From: Dallia pectoralis
Lineage: Eukaryota > Chordata > Actinopteri > Esociformes > Umbridae
Assembly (NCBI GenBank): GCA_029465975.1
Contig: CM055728.1
Span: forward strand, 10,766,292-10,830,291
Direction of reading: 5' to 3'
Length of the DNA: 64,000 nt
Position 1 is the stretch's first letter, and every line of letters starts with the position of its first letter. Positions 49,642 through 58,689 of this stretch are shown in pieces. Position numbers and translations under genes: made by a program. The notes under the pieces were generated by a model that was not told where the DNA came from, searched no databases, and worked only from the letters and a program-made list of their open reading frames with translations.

Positions 49642-49659
49642 TGGGGGCTCGTCCGGGAT
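49642..49659 (+). other. Retroviral primer binding site, tRNA-Pro type
   Basis: TGGGGGCTCGTCCGGGAT, two bases after the LTR. It is identical to the tRNA-Pro primer binding site known from murine leukaemia virus-type gammaretroviruses. Confidence 0.95.
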
Positions 49660-49933
49660 TCTTAACAAAGTAATCCGTATTTTTTCCAAAACAGGCTACA
49701 TATCCTAAAGAGCGATATAATTTTTAATTTTTTTTGAAAAAAATAACAGGCCAGGACTGTCTTTGGAGATATGTGATTCTATACAGAATTTTGAAACTCA
49801 AGGACCTAAAAATGCTGAATTGGGACAATGTTGGACGACAGTTTGACAACGGTTTTGATAAATTAACAAAATAGGCTCGTTAATTTTGACTTAATTCGTA
49901 AGGTTATTGTAAGATTTTAAACTTGGCTTAAAA

Positions 49934-50089
49934 ATGGAAAACAGTACTTCTAATCGGGTATTTGTTGATTTTGGTCTGGTAAAACGTGCACGTCAGGAAT
50001 TATTAATTTCTGCAGCTCCAATCCTCCTCAACAAATGGGTGAGTGGAGAGCGCCAGACTGGAGCAATATTTACCTGTATGAAGTGTTAA
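49934..50089 (+). CDS. Short leader ORF overlapping the splice donor, unknown
   Basis: A 51-codon open frame begins with ATG at 49934 in the context AAAAATGG and ends with TAA at 50087. It contains V-F-V-D-F-G-L-V-K-R-A-R-Q-E-L and no recognisable domain. It lies between the primer binding site and gag, in the position of leader or alternative-start coding regions of complex retroviruses. The splice-donor-like site at 50039 falls inside it, so a spliced RNA would carry its first 35 codons. It may equally be a chance upstream frame. Function unknown. Confidence 0.3.
   Translation: MENSTSNRVFVDFGLVKRARQELLISAAPILLNKWVSGERQTGAIFTCMKC
50036..50044 (+). promoter_or_regulatory. Candidate 5' splice donor in the leader
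   Basis: TGG|GTGAGT, a near-consensus donor with the intron starting at 50039. It is upstream of gag as expected for a subgenomic env RNA. Predicted from the motif only. Confidence 0.5.
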
Positions 50090-50261
50090 TACCTGTATAC
50101 AGTAGGAATAAAATGCTGTTCAATATAGGTTATCTGGGTGCGGTGAGACAGCTCGGTTATTCAGGATATCTCACTTAAAAGAACTGACGAGTTCATTAAC
50201 ACATATAGGACACTTCATTATATGCTAAAATTAGATTTGCGTCTTAAATATCGATAACAAC

Positions 50262-51848
50262 ATGGGTAATTACATGTGTATTGGTAAACCTTCGGTGGAT
50301 ACTGAACGTTACGTGGTTGGACCGGCTAAAATAATGACAGATAAATACGGAGACTGGACATGCGAACAATTAGACCTGTGGGAGTTATTGGGATTTCCTG
50401 CGGATGGCAGTTTTAGTCAGAGACAGATACTGTTGTTGAAAGACAAGTTGGAGGATTTTGAACAGGGTAAGATTAAGGTTTCACGGGGTAATCGGCAGAA
50501 AGTTGATTGGAAGGCATATAATAAGTGGAGAGAGCAGACCGATATACGGGCTAAGCGGTGTAGCACGGGGCTTGTTAATCGGTGTGTTCTAGCTTGTCCC
50601 AACCAGGTTGATGCTGCCTGTCCTCCTGCTGACCGACCCCCACCCTATCGCGGCGTTACCACAACAGCCCCAGCGGTACCAACTATGCCAACAGCATCGG
50701 ACCTGATGGAAAACATTCGCGGAGGAGGACTCTACCCATCCGTAATCGGCCTCGACAGAGTTTCACCCGCCGCAGAGAGGACCCAGAGTACCACTGCGGC
50801 CTGTCCCAGAGAACAACACAGCATTGATGCCGGGCAATTCCCTATGGTGGAGGTAGCCAACCCAGCTGGTGGAGGAGACACGGATAACCCAGCGACTATA
50901 CTAGTCTACAGACCGTGGTCACCCGCCGACCTGAGAGACGTGGCTTCTACACTACCTGACCCAGAAACAGAAGGTGGAGAGGAATTTGTCCGTGTGTTTC
51001 TACAGATCGTGAATCAATATAGACCGACCTCTGTGGAGATTGAAACAATTTTGATGAAGGCCTTGCAACTAAAATGGGGGAGAGTGAAAAGAAACTGGCC
51101 TAGCGAGAGAAACATTATGTTCAATTGGGATGCGCACTCTGACTACCGGAGTGCTGTGGAACAGCTGAGCACTGGACTTATCGCTGCTTTTCCTAAGCGA
51201 ATGAACTGGGAAAAGATCTCTGATTGTAAACAGACACTGGGCGAGAAAGTTTCAGACTACAGGAATAGACTCGAAAAAGCTTTTGAATTACACAGCGGAA
51301 TGGGAAAGAGACCGGACGGTGATGAAGAGTCGGCCTGGGAGCAACAGTGTAAAATGAGGTTAGTTGCAGGCCTTCTACCAGACATTAGGAAGCACATTCA
51401 AAACCACTGTGTAGACCTGGATGAGGGTCGCATGGAAACCGTCTGGCCGTATTTTAAGCACGCTGAAAGAGTCTACGAGGACCAGCTGTACAAACAGACC
51501 GAAGAAAGACGGGAGCGTGAAACGCAAATTCAGATGGCCCAACTGGACTTCTACAGCAGAGGCTACTCAGGAGGGAGACGGAGACGGAGAGCAAGCAGGA
51601 GAGGACAATCCAGACACCAGGGTGATACCTACAGACACCAGGGTGATAATAACTCCAGCCAAAGTCCCAACTCTGATAGCTGTTTCAACTGTGGTGCATT
51701 TGGACACTGGGCTCGTGACTGCACTGTGCCGGACACTAGAGACTATTACCATGGGAACAGAGACAGTATGGGAGATGGTGATGGCACAACAGCAGACGAC
51801 CAAATGGAGCGTCACAGGACCCATGGCTGGCACAGACAGGGGTACTGA
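50262..51848 (+). CDS. gag: Retroviral Gag polyprotein, intact (528 codons)
   Basis: Structural polyprotein that assembles retroviral particles and packages RNA at the plasma membrane. The frame is uninterrupted. Met-Gly at residues 1-2 offers an N-myristoylation site for the matrix domain. A PPPY late-budding motif is at residues 126-129 and an LYPSV (ALIX-type) motif at 157-161, in a proline-rich linker. The capsid region spans roughly residues 200-415 and includes a major-homology-region-like stretch, QTLGEKVSDYRNRLEKAF. It is followed by a charged helix rich in Glu/Arg. Nucleocapsid has a basic run (RRRRR near 439-443), a short duplicated RHQGD motif and one CCHC zinc knuckle, C474-x2-C477-x4-H482-x4-C487. 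The length resembles gamma/epsilon-type Gag. The start has no competing upstream ATG in frame. The stop is TGA; no pol frame follows in any phase. Confidence 0.93.
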   Translation: MGNYMCIGKPSVDTERYVVGPAKIMTDKYGDWTCEQLDLWELLGFPADGSFSQRQILLLKDKLEDFEQGKIKVSRGNRQKVDWKAYNKWREQTDIRAKRCSTGLVNRCVLACPNQVDAACPPADRPPPYRGVTTTAPAVPTMPTASDLMENIRGGGLYPSVIGLDRVSPAAERTQSTTAACPREQHSIDAGQFPMVEVANPAGGGDTDNPATILVYRPWSPADLRDVASTLPDPETEGGEEFVRVFLQIVNQYRPTSVEIETILMKALQLKWGRVKRNWPSERNIMFNWDAHSDYRSAVEQLSTGLIAAFPKRMNWEKISDCKQTLGEKVSDYRNRLEKAFELHSGMGKRPDGDEESAWEQQCKMRLVAGLLPDIRKHIQNHCVDLDEGRMETVWPYFKHAERVYEDQLYKQTEERRERETQIQMAQLDFYSRGYSGGRRRRRASRRGQSRHQGDTYRHQGDNNSSQSPNSDSCFNCGAFGHWARDCTVPDTRDYYHGNRDSMGDGDGTTADDQMERHRTHGWHRQGY

Positions 51849-52191
51849 CGGTCAGAGGGGACGGGCAGGAAAACATCAACCCGGTGAGATCAAACCATTG
51901 TGATTCCTGTAATTAGTTAATTATGTCAGTATTTACAGTAAAAAGTAATTTTGTTCGGATGTTTAGTGAAGACTTGTTTATTCTGAGTGTTGAGTTGATA
52001 TGCAGACGTATGGTTGTGTGAGATTTTCGTTCCACTGGGGAGGAGTACCGGTGTCTTGGCACTATGCTTACGCTTAAAGTTAAGTGTTTAGCGTAGTGTA
52101 GCGTACATTGCGTATCGCCTGATAAACGGGGTTTGTCAGGTCCGTGCAGCTCGGGGAGCGTGACTGGACCCATGATGGTTGATATCTCATT

Positions 52192-52221
52192 GTCCCTAGT
52201 TTACCGGTTACAACTAGGGAC
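52192..52221 (+). other. Perfect 10-bp inverted repeat (RNA hairpin candidate)
   Basis: GTCCCTAGTT, a 10-base loop TACCGGTTAC, then AACTAGGGAC. The stem is perfect. It lies in the non-coding interior of the retrovirus and could be an RNA export or packaging element, or simply chance. Confidence 0.6.
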
Positions 52222-52823
52222 TGCATATATAGCTACTGTCAGGGTAAATTCTCAGTAGAAATCAGCTCATTGTTAGTGAGAGGTCTTGTTTTTCGATGTC
52301 CAGGTTCGTTCGTACGCGTACGCAAATATCATATTAAAATGACCTATAGGTGTGATTCATGCATGATCTGGGGTAAAGCTTCATGAAGTTGGGACAGGGG
52401 TCCCAGGCCAAAGTTTTGTCGACACATTTATTTTCAGGTTTTCCTGTGCACGAGGAATTCCTATTTTATTGTATTATTTGTCTTAGGCATTATGTAACAT
52501 CTGCGCTAATGACATAATTAAGAGTATTTCCGATTATAACTCTGCATGTTTTTACCTGGAATACTATATGTTCCATTTTGTTTGTTTTGTAGGAGGACTA
52601 CATTATATGTTATAGGGAGATTATATTCTAGTTATATGCTATGGTTATTCGTTTTGTAAAGTTAACTGAAGGACATTTGGATTTGTTCCTATAAATGTTG
52701 GCATGATGATATAATGAATGACCATGTGGGTTAAGTGTATTTCTGAAACACACTTTTATTTTTATTATTGGCTTTCGGCTATTTTGAGTAACATGTTTAA
52801 GACATTCTGAGTTCTTGATTGTT

Positions 52824-52834
52824 AAAAGGGCAGA
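52824..52834 (+). other. Second polypurine-tract-like motif
   Basis: AAAAGGGCAGA preceded by GTT, nearly the same as the 3' polypurine tract and its context (GTTAAAAAGGGCAGA at 54482-54496). Confidence 0.45.
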
Positions 52835-53754
52835 AAGTTAATTGTAACTCTGTGTCTGCCTGTCTAGAGATGGTTTCTGCTAAATTAGGGGTGTTTATGA
52901 ACTTTTCTTTGACCCTCCCTGGGGTGCTTCTCTGGCTCAAAAAGAGGGGGCACACCCAAGTTGCTTATTTAGAAGGGGGGCTGGTTTACTGTGTGATTGT
53001 GAGGTGGCTCAGCCCAGAGCTACCAGATGGCTGGTCATAAACCATATTTTTAGTCATGTGTTTTATCTTAGATAAATTTAACAAGTTTGTCCATGACAGT
53101 AGTTTGTTTTCTCCATTGTTGATGAACTGAAGGAGAAAACAAGAGGGGAAGTGACGTAATAAACATATTCAAGAATATAGCATTTGTTAAATTTGGATTT
53201 CAGGCAATTGAAGTGTTTAATTTGATAGAATGTCTAAACATTTGAATGATTGAGGCGAATAGCTATTACAAATGTATTTGGCTTAGCAAAATTAAATCTG
53301 AGCAGTAAACACAATGTAATTCTATTGTTAAAGATGTTAACTGACACATGGAATGCAATAACTGTTTGCAGGTTGTGTCGCATTAAAAATCAACAGGTTG
53401 GACCATGAACAACTGGAGCAGAGCATCTGAGCCCTACCCCCACGCACACACACACACACACACATATATCAGAAGCTAACTGAATGACTTTAGGTACAGA
53501 CCACAGAAAAGGTCAAACCAGAACCAAGGAAAACGTGTCATCCAGACCACAAAGGAGGCAATTACAAATTGTGTGAATGTTATTGTACACTTTTCAAGGA
53601 AGTTATGGACTGTAAAGAGAAAAAGGCTCCACCTCTGGAGAATACAGGCAAGGAATAAGTATCCTCATTTCTGTTTGAACGGGTCACGTGCTAGCAACCT
53701 CTGACCCCCAACACAGTCAGCAGTAATCAGAGAAACCAAAACAGCCTGCACACC

Positions 53755-54051
53755 ATGGAACCAGCGAGACGACCATGGAACCCCTACAGGAGGATTGGGG
53801 GAATGAGATGCAACATCGCATTACATCTTGCTTTTAATCTCATTGTTGTAATTGTACTGTGGTTCTCTGACCTACAACATTACAAACCAAATGTAAACTT
53901 GAATAAGATAGGTATTGAGAAAGGCGTTAAAGCCCGATCTCAGGAGCTGTTACAAAAACAGATATCATGTAGTGTAAGCAACTGCCAACCCAATGAGGAA
54001 TGGTTCATTATGACTGACCCTAAAATTACATTACATATATGTGGACCTTGA
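53755..54051 (+). pseudogene. Env-like N-terminal fragment, broken by a stop
   Basis: A 98-codon frame starts at an ATG in strong context (CACCATGG). Residues 1-16 are Arg/Pro-rich. Residues 20-37 are strongly hydrophobic (NIALHLAFNLIVVIVLWF), fitting a signal peptide or signal anchor after a short leader, as in retroviral Env. The frame ends at TGA 54049-54051. In the same phase reading continues open for about 46 further codons with two N-x-S/T glycosylation motifs and paired cysteines before TAG near 54187, so the ancestral frame was longer. No furin site, fusion peptide or transmembrane subunit is present. The position just upstream of the 3' LTR supports an env origin; sequence homology was not recognised. 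It is not a functional envelope gene. Confidence 0.45.
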
Positions 54052-54484
54052 CCTGATGTTTCTTCACTTATAAACAGTACTGAATGTGTTAGCAATAATG
54101 ACTCAATGATCTGTCATGTGAATGTTTCTGGTGATCAAAGAGTGCCAACCTATTTACTGATGTTTTTTTCTAATATGCTTAATGATTAGTTCCTCACACA
54201 CTAGATGGAGGACTAGAAATCCAGAATATGAAAATGACACTGTTGAATGTTGCTAAGTACTGTACTGACATTGGATTATTTCAATTGATTGTGTATTATG
54301 TTTGGTAAAAGTATTTTTCTTAACAGGTTACAGTTTTAGACATATGACAGTGGTGGATCCATATATTCCTGATTGGTTATGAGTAATTAGTAAGCTTGAG
54401 TGAACTCAAATTTAGTGTTGACACTCTTAAAATTTAGAGTTGACACACTTAAATTGTTTAACATGATTAAGGGTTTATAATGTT
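54052..54484. other. 3' untranslated part of the retrovirus
   Basis: AT-rich sequence between the env-like stop and the polypurine tract. It includes the in-frame continuation to about 54189 and two imperfect copies of AAATTTAG(A/T)GTTGACAC at 54409-54450. Confidence 0.5.
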
Positions 54485-54496
54485 AAAAAGGGCAGA
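54485..54496 (+). other. 3' polypurine tract
   Basis: AAAAAGGGCAGA, one base before the 3' LTR. This is the usual position for plus-strand priming. Confidence 0.85.
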
Positions 54497-54497
54497 T

Positions 54498-55199
54498 TGT
54501 TATGGAATTTTATGATCACTCAAGAAGTTTATTAACATGTAAGTCCTATAGATGTTGTTTAGGCCAAAAGGCACAGCGAAAGGAATGTTTAGGATAAGCT
54601 TTCTGTTTCTCTGGAATTAAGTCTTATGATAGGGGACACATGTCTATTGACCTATTGACCTCAAGAAAGGTCCTGGGGAGGAAATAGACGTCACTATGTA
54701 ACTTTGTCTGTTAAGAACAACAAAGATAGTTGACCTCCTCCTTAAGTTCATGAGGCAATGACCTGGTGGTTATCTGATGACCACATGTGGTCTCCACTCA
54801 TACTGCTTGAGGCACAGGGGTCAGGTTTTGACATTCCCCCTTGTGCCAATCAAACTGTCCTGCCTACTTCTGAGGATACATCTGTTCTCCATCAATACTG
54901 TGTGTCAATGAGTGTGCGTAACTTCATTCCTTTAAATACCCCTGCAGAAGTTGTAATCATTAGGTCAGTCTGATCCAGCACAGGTTATTGTCCTGTTGTC
55001 TGATGAAGACTTTCCTCAAAACCTATTCTTTAAGCTTGCTATAGGGATTGATCTGATCAATGCAAAAGCTTAAACCTGTATTTGAGAAATGGTTTCTTAC
55101 TTGCAATTAAACCTGTTAAAAGTGTCAAACTGTAACATACTCTCGTGCGTCTTACTTCAAGTTCGAATTCAGCTATTGAAGTCTAAAATTTCCACGACA
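54498..55199 (+). repeat. 3' LTR, 702 bp
   Basis: Same sequence as the 5' LTR at a constant offset of 5,560 bases. It is followed by the second AATAG target copy. Confidence 0.96.
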
Positions 55200-55204
55200 A
55201 ATAG

Positions 55205-56474
55205 GCACAGGTGGGTTGTAGGAGGCTCTCAAACAGCTTCTCCATTCAGCAAGCAAAACCAGAGTGAAAATGAAGCCAACAAGAACTTGTACAAAATCAG
55301 GAACTGCAAAAGGCTACAATAAGCCACATGCTGTATAATGACAATAAGCCACATGCTGTATAATGAAAGACAAAGTAATTAACAAAATTACCTATTGCAT
55401 AAAAATATCATATTGCATAAAACATGTACTATATATACTTGTATATTGGTAACACAAAAAAACTCTATAACACTGTCCTGTATATTAGTAGACAAAATGT
55501 GGAGAGTAATGTTTGTCTAACTTTGCTAAATAATATATGTTGCAATATAAATAAACATGTAACAAAACAAATGCACAAAATGAACTGCTCATTAACAAAT
55601 GAACACAATGAACACAATGAAAAAATAGCTTCTTCAAAAGGGGATTGTGGTATCACAAGTGGTTGGCATGGTAATCAGGAAATGCAGTTGCTGGCTGGAT
55701 TCACTTGGAACACTTTACATTATAAAGCATTGTAAAGCACTGGACATTCAGGGACACGTACGATACAACAAAGCTCTTAGCTTAAGCAAAGGTACAGGAT
55801 GGTGTGCCACCAAACACACATACACATGGTATACACAAAACCTGGAACAATACTCGAACCAAAAGACAAAGGAACAGGGGGTTACGTAGACATAGGAATA
55901 ACAAAGGGTTGCTGGTCCAGGTGTGCGTAATGGTGATTGCACAATTGGAGATTGTGTCCAGGTGTATGGAATGGTACTGGGAATAGAAACCTGTCTGAAC
56001 AGGAGATGGAACAGGGCCGGTGGCAGCTGGTAGACCAGCGATGCCATGTACTTGTGCGGAAGAGGAAGGTAGTTGTTACAGAGGTTTTGTTAGCGGTTTT
56101 ACTTGCTAGCTATAACAATCTGACTATTTAATACTAATAAATGATAATGCAAACGCTATGTAAAAGTTGTATTTTCAAGACTGCAAGACAACTTGTATGT
56201 TGTCAAGACTGTAAGACAACTTGTATGGATGTAATAGTTTCAACAGTTTTAAGCTTAGGCGGCCTTGTCTGGCTGCCTCGGTTAGCGACCATCTCACTGG
56301 AAGGGTTTATCTGGGTTTTGGGGAGTGAACTATCAAATATGATTGGCGACACCACATAGGTTTGGAGCTCAATCAAGCTAGAGAAGCCAAAATGTACCCT
56401 TTCTTGTTGAGCGAGCTGCTTAAAAACAACATTATTGGTATAGGTGTTTTTTTGGTGGGCACATCTCAACATAA
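55205..56474. other. Unique DNA with two short duplications
   Basis: No gene recognised. A 23-bp direct duplication (AATAAGCCACATGCTGTATA) lies at 55318-55364, and a 27-bp one (AGACTGYAAGACAACTTGTA) at about 56176-56227. Confidence 0.45.
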
Positions 56475-57935
56475 ACTTGCATCTCTCATCTTCAAATGCT
56501 TATCCCAGGTCGGGTCGCAGGGCAGCTGCTCTAGCAGGGGACCCCAAACTTTCCTTTCCTGGCCACATTAACCAGCTCTGACTGGGGGATCCCGAGGCGT
56601 TCCCAAGCCAGTGTGGAGATATAATCTGTCCACCTAGTCCTGGGTCTTCCCCGAGGCCTCCTTCCAGCTGGTTGGCCAGGAACACCTCCCAAGGGAGGTG
56701 CCCAGGGGGCATCATTACCAGATGCCGGAACCACCTCAACTGGCTTCTTTCTATGTGAAGGAGCAGCGGCTCTACTCCGAGTTCCTCTCGGATGACTGAG
56801 CTTCTCACCCTATCCCTAAGGGAGAGGCCCGACACCTTGTACACGTAACTCTTTCGGTCATCACCCAGCATTCATGACCATAGGTGAGCAATCCACTGGT
56901 TTCCTGCTGAATACCAGATTTAGAGGTGCTAATTTTCATCCCAGACGTTTCACACTCGGCTGTGAACCGATCCAGTGAGTGCTGAAGGTCACTGGCGGAT
57001 GATGCCATCAGAACCACATCATCTGCAAAAAACACTGATGAGATCCTCAGCCCATCGAACTGCAACCACTTGTCACCCTGACTATGCCTTAATATCCTGT
57101 CCATGAATATCAAAAACAGTATTAGTGACAAAGCGCAGCCCTGGCGGAGGCCAACCCCCACAGTGAACAAATCAGACTTACTGCTGAGACCCGGACACAG
57201 CTCTTGTTTAGAGCTTATAGAGATCGGATGGCCCTGGACAGAGGCCCCCTCACCCCATACTCCTGTAACACCTCCCACAGTATCTCCCTGAATAGAGGCC
57301 CCCTCACCCCATACTCCTGTAGCACCTCCCACAGTATCTCCCTGATTAGAGGCCCCCTCACCCCACACTCCTGTAGCACCTCCCACAGTATCTCCCTGAT
57401 TAGAGGCCCCCTCACCCCATACTCCTGTAGCACCTCCCACAGTATCTCCCTGAAAAGAGGCCCCCTCACCCCATACTCCTGTAACACCTCCCACACTATC
57501 TCCCTGAAAAGAGGCCCCCTCACCCCATACTCCTGTAACACCTCCCACAGTATCTCCCTGAATAGAGGCCCCCTCACCCCATACTCCTGTAGCACCTCCC
57601 ACAGTATCTCCCTGAAAAGAGGCCCCCTCACCCCATACTCCTGTAACACCTCCCACAGTATCTCCCTGAATAGAGGCCCCCTCACCCCATACTCCTGTAG
57701 CACCTCCCACAGTATCTCCCTGATTAGAGGCCCCCTCACCCCATACTCCTGTAGCACCTCCCACAGTATCTCCCGGGGTACCCGGGTCATACGCCTTCTC
57801 CAGATCCACAAAACCCATATGGACTGTATGGGCATACTCCCAGGCCCCCTCCAGGATCCTTGCAAGAGTTCTGAGCTGGTCCGTTCTTCCACAGGCAGCA
57901 TTCAATTTCAATTTCTTTATGAAAAGGTAAAATTG
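56475..57935 (-). pseudogene. Rex3/RTE-like LINE reverse transcriptase with internal tandem expansion
   Basis: Minus strand, 5'-truncated near 57935. In order: T-D-Q-L-R-T-L-A-R-I-L then FVDLEKAYD (reverse-transcriptase motif A with catalytic Asp); a one-base insertion; ten tandem copies of an 18-codon segment (REILWEVLQEYGVRGPLF type); motif B (GVGLRQGCALSLILF); motif C FFADDVVL with the catalytic Asp pair; and S-T-S-K-S, where an internal deletion joins to the C-terminal part (Y-G-H-E-C-W-V-M-T-E-R; RRPRGRPRTRW in another frame). The 3' end reads GACCCGACCTGGGATAAGC and then GATG-like bases, as in fish Rex3-type elements. The catalytic residues are recognisable, but frameshifts, expansion and deletion rule out activity. 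Clade assignment is from memory. Confidence 0.85.
57240..57778. repeat. 54-bp in-frame tandem array inside the LINE, 10 copies
   Basis: Units of AGGCCCCCTCACCCCATACT followed by CCTGTARCACCTCCCACAGT. Every unit is exactly 54 bp (18 codons), so the reverse-transcriptase frame stays open on the minus strand through all ten copies. A standard element has one copy of this segment, between motifs A and B. Confidence 0.96.
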
Positions 57936-58689
57936 TGACTCCAATGTATCACCTTACATACCATGAACTACATACCATTATCAAAATCAACATCCATAAT
58001 TATGCATTTTCACTGGCACAGAATAATAATTTTTATATAGTTATTCTTTTCTCAAAGTTATACCTAGTTCTTATGTTAAGTGGGAACTTTATAGGCTGCT
58101 GGAGTAAACATAACCCTATTGAAATTAAAAAACAAAAATGTGAACATTAAATCCAACATTAAGTAGAAAAGATCTATGGACCTAGTCACATTTTCAATAT
58201 TAGTTGTTATTATTTTTCAACAGCCTCACTCCCAATTAAACCTAGACAAGTTAGATCAGACTGGACAGATTTCTCTCTCTCACGTATGGGTGCGCTGTGT
58301 TGTCACAGGGTGTTTAGGGGAGAGCACTTCGGCGTATCATGTTGATTAGGAGCACAGCTGTTTTGGGTTTAGATAAACACTGGGCATAAGTTAATCAGTG
58401 GCTTATTTAAAGTCCCTGGTTAGGTTCACGGTTGTCTGTTATTGTTTCAAGTTTTGTCGTATATGTTGGGTGAGTGTCATAATTATTATCTACCGCTGTT
58501 TGATGTTGTTTGTACTAAGTCGCTTGTATGCACATCCTTTTTTTCCATTCTGTGTGTAGTTTTTGTTTGTTGTTACGTGTTTGTTTTCCATGATGTTGGA
58601 ATAAATACCACAAACGTGACAAGTTACTCTGCCCGGCTTTTTATACTCCACTACAGCCAGAGATGTGACATTCTCTTTTTCTTTTTATA
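57936..58689. other. Unique AT-rich DNA, possible LTR-like segment
   Basis: No gene. Positions 58300-58650 (TGTCACAGGGTGTTTAGGGG onward, with AATAAA at 58602) have the look of a promoter/terminator-bearing repeat. No partner copy was found, so the identity is open. Confidence 0.25.

Larger units (their letters stand above)
51849..53754. other. Retroviral interior without coding capacity
   Basis: Between gag and the env-like frame there is no open frame longer than about 75 codons, and I see no protease, reverse-transcriptase or integrase motif. After the gag TGA, in-frame reading reaches another stop within 13 codons. A frame overlapping the end of gag in the +1 phase stops at 51903. The interval contains a 10-bp-stem hairpin (52192-52221), a second polypurine-like tract (52824-52834) and a CA run (53442-53464). 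Its origin is unclear: deleted interior or captured sequence. Confidence 0.6.
48933..55204 (+). mobile_element. Endogenous retrovirus, gag-bearing and pol-less, with target duplication
   Basis: A complete provirus-like insertion: target duplication AATAG at 48933-48937 and 55200-55204, LTRs at 48938-49639 and 54498-55199, a tRNA-Pro-type primer binding site, a leader with a splice-donor-like site, intact gag, a 1.9-kb stretch without long frames, a short broken env-like frame and a polypurine tract. The whole element is 6,262 bp, against 8-11 kb for complete fish retroviruses, and the missing part corresponds to protease, reverse transcriptase, RNase H, integrase and most of env. The two LTRs read as identical base for base, implying a recent insertion. 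The gag architecture (single CCHC knuckle, PPPY late motif) and primer suggest a gamma/epsilon-type relative. Confidence 0.93.

Noticed and set aside
51421..51903. 160-codon frame overlapping the end of gag
   Set aside because: Out of phase with gag and composed of shifted gag codons. It ends at 51903 without any protease motif, so it is not a pro or pol start.
57204..57938. Plus-strand 244-codon frame over the 54-bp array
   Set aside because: Antisense shadow of the LINE reverse-transcriptase expansion.
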